From Roseovarius sp. ZX-A-9 (GTDB lineage: Bacteria; Pseudomonadota; Alphaproteobacteria; Rhodobacterales; Rhodobacteraceae), in contig NZ_JAPWHW010000011.1 of the NCBI RefSeq assembly GCF_028369135.1, forward strand, positions 101,087 to 165,086: DNA of 64,000 nt, written 5' to 3'. Numbering within the stretch: position 1 is the first letter of the stretch; each line of letters starts with the position of its first letter. A program made the translations under genes and the position numbers. The notes beneath the pieces were generated by a model. That model was given only the letters and a program-made list of their open reading frames with translations, had not been told where the DNA came from and searched no databases. Below, piece after piece: positions 60,118 to 64,000 of the stretch.

Positions 60118-60610
60118 AGACGCAAATCCAACCCAGTTCGACGCGCTTTTGCTGCTGATTGGCAAGCTCAACTATTCATGGACCAACACCGAAAGCCTGT
60201 TGATCCACCTGATTGCGGGACTGTCGCGCACCGACAAGGAAACTGCCGTCATCATCTTCCTGACGCTCAACACAATGCGGGCGCGAGTGGATCTGGTGGA
60301 GCGGCTTGCAAAGATGGAACGGGTCTCGGAGGACGAGAGGGACTGTATTCTGAAACTGACCCAGGACATCCTCAAATTGTCCCGGTTGCGTAACCACTAC
60401 AATCACTCGATCTACGCATTCGATCCGCAGAGCGGGATGGCACGCACCATCCTGATGCGGATTGCGGACCGAAAACAGGAAATCAAAATGGGACAGGCCA
60501 CAGCGATAGACGCAGGTGCACTGGCTGAATTGGAAACTGCGATCACTGACTTGGGCCGTTTGAACCACCGGTTCTGGGATGCGATCCGAGAGTACGGTTA
60601 TCCCACCTGA
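60110..60610 (+). CDS. HEPN-like hypothetical protein coupled to the LuxR-type gene
   Basis: 166 residues, helical: FDALLLLIGKLNYSWTNTESLLIHLIAGLS, then TMRARVDLVERLAKMERVSEDERDCILKLTQDILKLSRLRNHYNHSIY with R-N-x3-H (Rx4H). Layout matches the protein at 9774-10289. Its start lies inside the regulator gene (eight-base overlap), implying co-translation. HEPN activity, if any, is untested; an RNA-related role or a dimeric helical adaptor are both possible. Confidence 0.6.
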   Translation: MAEDANPTQFDALLLLIGKLNYSWTNTESLLIHLIAGLSRTDKETAVIIFLTLNTMRARVDLVERLAKMERVSEDERDCILKLTQDILKLSRLRNHYNHSIYAFDPQSGMARTILMRIADRKQEIKMGQATAIDAGALAELETAITDLGRLNHRFWDAIREYGYPT

Positions 60611-60842
60611 GACGTCACTCTGTCCGGGGATGTCGCATGTTTGACGTCAGCTATTTGATTGTCAAAATCAGGCCGGCCTTTTCGCTGAGGAACAGAACGC
60701 CAAAGCAAGCGCGGCACCGACGACTACCAAAATCAAACCCGCAGACTCTCGTCATGAATGAGGGACTAGATGGGGGCACGTCTGGATGAGAACGCAGGGC
60801 TGGAAAAGCGACTGGCCTAGGAGATGCCGGTTCTGACTGGCA
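60611..60842. other. intergenic region before IS21 debris
   Basis: No gene and no clear terminator seen. Ends at the IS21 terminus at 60843. Confidence 0.4.
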
Positions 60843-60969
60843 TGTCAATGAGCGTTCAAAACTGACCCGGTTTGAGCGTTTGATTTTGACCCGCCTATCG
60901 GATGGCAAAGCCCCTAGGCGGGCCGCCCTCATATAGCGAGTCCGTCTGGGGGCTTTGTCTGCGTCGCGG

Positions 60970-61752
60970 TTATTTTTCTGTGCGGCGTTTGCTCTGCGCG
61001 AAGCGGTATGACCTGTTGCCAGTCTCGATTATGGCGCAGTGGTGCGTGACGCGATCCAAAAGCGCGGTTGTCATCTTGGCATCGCCGAAGACAGCGACCC
61101 ATTCCCCGAACTCCAGGTTGGTGGTGATGATGACGCTGGTTTTCTCGTAGAGCTTGCTGATCAGGTGGAACAGCAATGCGCCGCCGGATTTCGGGAACGG
61201 GATATAGCCCAACTCGTCGATGATGACGCAATCCAGGGATGACAATTGCCGGATGATCTTCCCGGCGTTGCCGTCGGCCTGTTCCTTGATCAGGGCATTG
61301 ATCAGATCGACCGCGTTGAAGAAGCGGGCCTTCTTGCCATTGTTGATCAGGGCGGTTCCAAGCGCGATGGCGATATGGGTTTTGCCTGTCCCGGTTCCGC
61401 CCACCAGGATGAGGTTATGTGCCTCTTCGGTGAACTGGCCCGAGCAGAAGGGCTCGATCTGGGTTTTGGTGACGGCTGCTGCGCCGTAATCGAAGGTAGC
61501 GAAGTCCTTGTGATGCGGGAACTTCGCGATCCGCATTTGATACTGGATGGAGCGCACCCGGCGCTCTACAGTCTCCGCGTCGATCAGGTGTTTTATCGCC
61601 AGCGCAGCGCGGTCAGACTTGGCGGCTTGCGCGCGGACAGCAAATCATGTGCGCAAGCTGCCATTCCATGCAGTCTCAGGGCGGTCAGTTGGTCCCCTCT
61701 CGGCAGCATCGCAGTGCAATGCGCCTGCCGGGCAATGGATGAGGGCGTTCAT
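60970..61752 (-). pseudogene. istB: IstB-like ATPase, 5'-frameshifted
   Basis: The last 195 residues are a good Ist[20 protein letters not shown] (Walker A), [44 protein letters not shown] (Walker B and DnaC-like core). The first ~60 codons from ATG 61752 (overlapping the istA stop) are split over three frames: [16 protein letters not shown] appears in one and [22 protein letters not shown] in another. The gene is therefore probably non-functional unless read from an internal start. Confidence 0.8.
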
Positions 61753-62841
61753 GCGGCGGCCTCCTCGGCGGAGTACAATGCCTCATAGCGCTTGCAATCG
61801 GCTTCCGGGCGCAGGGTCAGCTGCGGATAGGTGTATGGTTCGCCCAAGGGGGTGATGACCGGCTCGACCAGCTGGTTGATCAGATTGACGATGGCCGGCA
61901 GGCGCAGGGTATTTTGCTCCACCGCCAGATCACACGCAATCTCGACGACCTCGGTCCCGTGATCCTGAGCCAGCAGGAGCAGGTCGACAAACTCCCGATC
62001 CCCTCCTTTGCCGGCCATGTAATGTTCTCTGATCCGATGCATGGCATCGGGCAGTTGCCAGTCCACGAAGGGTGCCCCGTTGCGCAAGGCGCCGGGTTTG
62101 CGGTCCAGCAGAGGAACGTAATGCCACGGTTCAAAGTAGCTGACGTTGCGGGTGAAGCGGCGCTTGTGCTCGGCAATGACATCCTGGCCTGACACCAGCA
62201 CGATCCGGCCCGCATAGGCGCGCAGGGAGACATGCTGGCCGGCAAAACGGGAAGGCACGCTGTAGCGATTGCTGGCATATTGAACCAGGCAGGTGGAGCG
62301 GACACGCACCGTCTTCTCCACGTAGCCGTCAAAAGCCCGCCCCAGGGGGCGCAGCTCGGCCCGCTCATCTTCAAAAACCTCCGCAATCGTGCGAGCCGAT
62401 TGTTCAGGGTGAGCGCGACTTGCCAATTCCTCGCAGCGCAGGCGCAACCAGTCGTTCAGCCCGTCCAGATCATCGAAGGCTGGCATGGGAACAAACAATC
62501 GGCCTCGTAAAAACTGGACCTGGTCCTCGACCTGCCCCTTCTCCCAACCCGACGCGGGGGTGCAGGCCACCGGCTCCATGACATAGTGGTTCATCAACGC
62601 CAGGAACCGCGGATGGAACACCCGGTCCTTCGAGCGGGAGACATAGGTCACCATCGTTTTGGGATTGTCGATGATCACCCGTCGCGGAACCCCGCCGTAG
62701 CAGGACAGCGCCCGCACAAAAGCATCCAGCACCATCTCCTGGCTCTCGCCGGGATAGGCGACGACAAAGGGCTTGCGACTGTGGCACAGGCGGAAGTGGG
62801 CAACCTTAACCTTCTGCTCGACACCGCCCAGGACAACGCGC
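61749..62841 (-). pseudogene. istA: IstA-like transposase, N-terminally truncated
   Basis: The DDE core and C-terminus are present: VLGGVEQKVKVAHFRLCHSRKPFVVAYPGESQEMVLDAFVRALSCYGGVPRRVIIDNPKTMV...LALMNHYVMEPVACTPASGWEKGQVEDQVQFLRGRLF, then the Mu-transposase-like C-terminal domain to EALYSAEEAAA. The HTH and first catalytic region (~130-170 residues) are missing, replaced at 62842 by the end of IS21 element 2. No start codon with a ribosome site exists in frame. Confidence 0.85.
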
Positions 62842-62970
62842 TGTCAATCGGCATTGAACTTTGACCCCTTATCGGCGTCCAATATTGCCCCCCTTGTGCT
62901 GAGCAGGCCCGGCGCTGCGTAGCCCTCACATAGCGCAGCGGCGGCGGGCCTGCGGGGTTTCGGGATTGCG

Positions 62971-63699
62971 CTATGCGCGGTTCTTGAAGCGCCAGCTTTC
63001 GTTTCCGGTTTCGACGATCTCGCAGTGGTGCGTAAGCCGGTCGAGCAACGCGGTTGTCATTTTGGCATCGCCGAAGACGCTGGGCCATTCGCCGAAGGCC
63101 AGGTTGGTTGTGACGATGATGGATGTGCGTTCGTAGAGTTTGCTGATCAGGTGGAACAGGAGCTGTCCGCCGGTTTGGGCGAAGGGCAGATAACCCAGTT
63201 CATCGAGGATCAGGAAGTCGAGGCGGGAGATGAGATCGGCGGTTCGGCCTTGGCGTTCTGCGCGGGCTTCTGCGTCCAGCTTGTTCACCAAGTCGACGAC
63301 ATTGAAGAACCGGCCTCGGCGCCCGGCCCGGATGCACGCGCGGGCGATGCTGACGGCGAGATGGGTCTTGCCGGTGCCTGTGCCTCCGATCAGGACAAGG
63401 TTGCGTTGGTGATCCAGGAAATCGCCCGTGGCCAGGTCGCGGATCAGCGTCTCGTTGACTTGCGCCGCCTCGAAGTCGAACTCTTCCAGTTCCTTGGCGA
63501 GCGGCAGCTTGGCGATGGTCATCTGGTATTTGACTGACCGGGCTTGCTTCTCTCGGATCTCGGCGGTGAGCAGATCGCCGATGATCTGCTGGGGCTCGTG
63601 CTGGCGCTTAACGGCGGTAGTCAGCACCTCGTCATAGGCGGCCTTCATTCCGTAGAGCCGCAGCTTCCCCATCGCGTTGATCACGTCCGAGCGTTCCAT
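62971..63699 (-). CDS. istB: IstB-like ATP-binding protein
   Basis: 242 residues, full length: N-terminal [51 protein letters not shown], Walker [18 protein letters not shown], Walker [46 protein letters not shown], and sensor region [34 protein letters not shown]+ helper that selects targets for IstA. Overlaps the end of istA by 68 bases. Confidence 0.95.
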   Translation of the reverse strand: MERSDVINAMGKLRLYGMKAAYDEVLTTAVKRQHEPQQIIGDLLTAEIREKQARSVKYQMTIAKLPLAKELEEFDFEAAQVNETLIRDLATGDFLDHQRNLVLIGGTGTGKTHLAVSIARACIRAGRRGRFFNVVDLVNKLDAEARAERQGRTADLISRLDFLILDELGYLPFAQTGGQLLFHLISKLYERTSIIVTTNLAFGEWPSVFGDAKMTTALLDRLTHHCEIVETGNESWRFKNRA

Positions 63700-64000
63700 T
63701 CTGTGTTCTCCTCAGGCTGTCATATCGGTTGCAGTCGGCAATGGGCTCACAGGCCAGCCGCAGGGCATCCGGGGTGGTGATTGTCAGGGGCGGTGGTGGC
63801 TCGCGGTGACGGGCCAGGATGTTCAGCACGACGCCTGCCGAATGGACGTTGTGCGACAGAGCCTCGGCACAGGCCGCTTCAACCGCATCCAGCCCATCGG
63901 TCAGCACGGCGGCGAGGATATCGACCATCTGCCGGTCGCCGCCCGGCTGACGTTCCAGTTTGCGCCACACGCGACGGATCGGGAGCGGCAAGTCCCATCC
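63632..64000 (-). CDS. istA: IstA-like transposase, C-terminal part (cut by window edge)
   Basis: About 122 residues of the IstA C-terminus: [88 protein letters not shown]. The frame continues past the right edge. Catalytic residues lie outside the window. Confidence 0.88.
   Translation of the reverse strand, partial: GWDLPLPIRRVWRKLERQPGGDRQMVDILAAVLTDGLDAVEAACAEALSHNVHSAGVVLNILARHREPPPPLTITTPDALRLACEPIADCNRYDSLRRTQNGTLGRDQRDGEAAALRNEGRL

Larger units (their letters stand above)
60843..62841. mobile_element. IS21-family element 1, decayed and interrupted
   Basis: Left terminus TGTCAATGAGCG at 60843 followed by two direct repeats (GAGCGTTCAAAACTGACCC and GAGCGTTTGATTTTGACCC). Contains a frameshifted istB and an istA missing its 5' part; the other end is cut by element 2 at 62842. 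Confidence 0.8.
62842..64000. mobile_element. IS21-family element 2 (runs off right edge)
   Basis: Terminus TGTCAATCGGC at 62842 with two subterminal direct repeats (CGGCATTGAACTTTGACCCC and CGGCGTCCAATATTGCCCCC). Contains an intact istB and the 3' part of istA. Inserted inside element 1. Confidence 0.85.

Overview
The window looks like an accessory-rich stretch of a Roseobacter-group alphaproteobacterium (Rhodobacteraceae). The basis is moderately GC-rich coding sequence with clear Shine-Dalgarno sites, many ATGA-type gene overlaps, gene families common in that group (IS1182, IS1380 and IS21 elements, a LivHMGF-type transporter with thiamine-diphosphate enzymes, type I secretion with Asp/Gly-rich substrates), and scattered GC-rich intergenic fragments sharing a short core (CGAAGCTGCCCTT or CCAAAGCTGCC). 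I see no rRNA, complete tRNA, CRISPR array or replication-initiation gene, so chromosome versus plasmid cannot be decided.

Region 1 (1-25 kb) is a patchwork of probable conflict or defence genes mixed with insertion-sequence debris. It holds an XRE-type protein coupled to a nucleotidyltransferase-like protein (cut by the left edge), an IS110 transposase, a DUF3800 protein, two HNH proteins with related C-termini, a HEPN-like protein, a TerB-like/BRCT protein, a possible PD-(D/E)XK nuclease, a GGCT-like protein, a PHP-plus-AAA ATPase (TrlF-like), an IS1182 element, a GNAT protein, and a translationally coupled RecD-like helicase plus TPR/OB-fold protein. Housekeeping-type genes lie between them (rRNA pseudouridine synthase, truncated MacA-like adaptor, RcnB-like protein, VTT-like membrane protein).

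Region 2 (25-35 kb) holds a three-gene operon with a uracil-DNA-glycosylase-like protein and its own palindromic operator, IS3 and IS1380 debris, and a compact integrative element read right to left: tyrosine integrase, unknown protein, AlpA-like protein, toprim primase, DUF3987 protein, small protein. It resembles a phage satellite or small integrative element.

Region 3 (35-48 kb) is a catabolic cluster. An SMP-30-type lactonase, a TPP enzyme and a GntR/FCD regulator are divergent from a second TPP enzyme, a complete branched-chain-type ABC importer, a zinc alcohol dehydrogenase, an SDR and a quinone-oxidoreductase-like protein. A perfect inverted repeat sits in the divergent promoter. The likely job is uptake, oxidation and C-C cleavage of an unidentified small polar (keto)acid or polyol.

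Region 4 (48-61 kb) is a complete type I secretion locus: outer-membrane factor, HlyD adaptor, ABC exporter with an unusual N-terminal extension, and two large low-complexity acidic proteins that are probably exported. Next to it is a CsgD/VpsT-like LuxR-type regulator overlapping a second HEPN-like gene. I consider this the most interesting system here, probably an extracellular matrix or adhesion system.

Region 5 (60.8-64 kb) is a decayed IS21 element interrupted by a second IS21 element that runs off the right edge.
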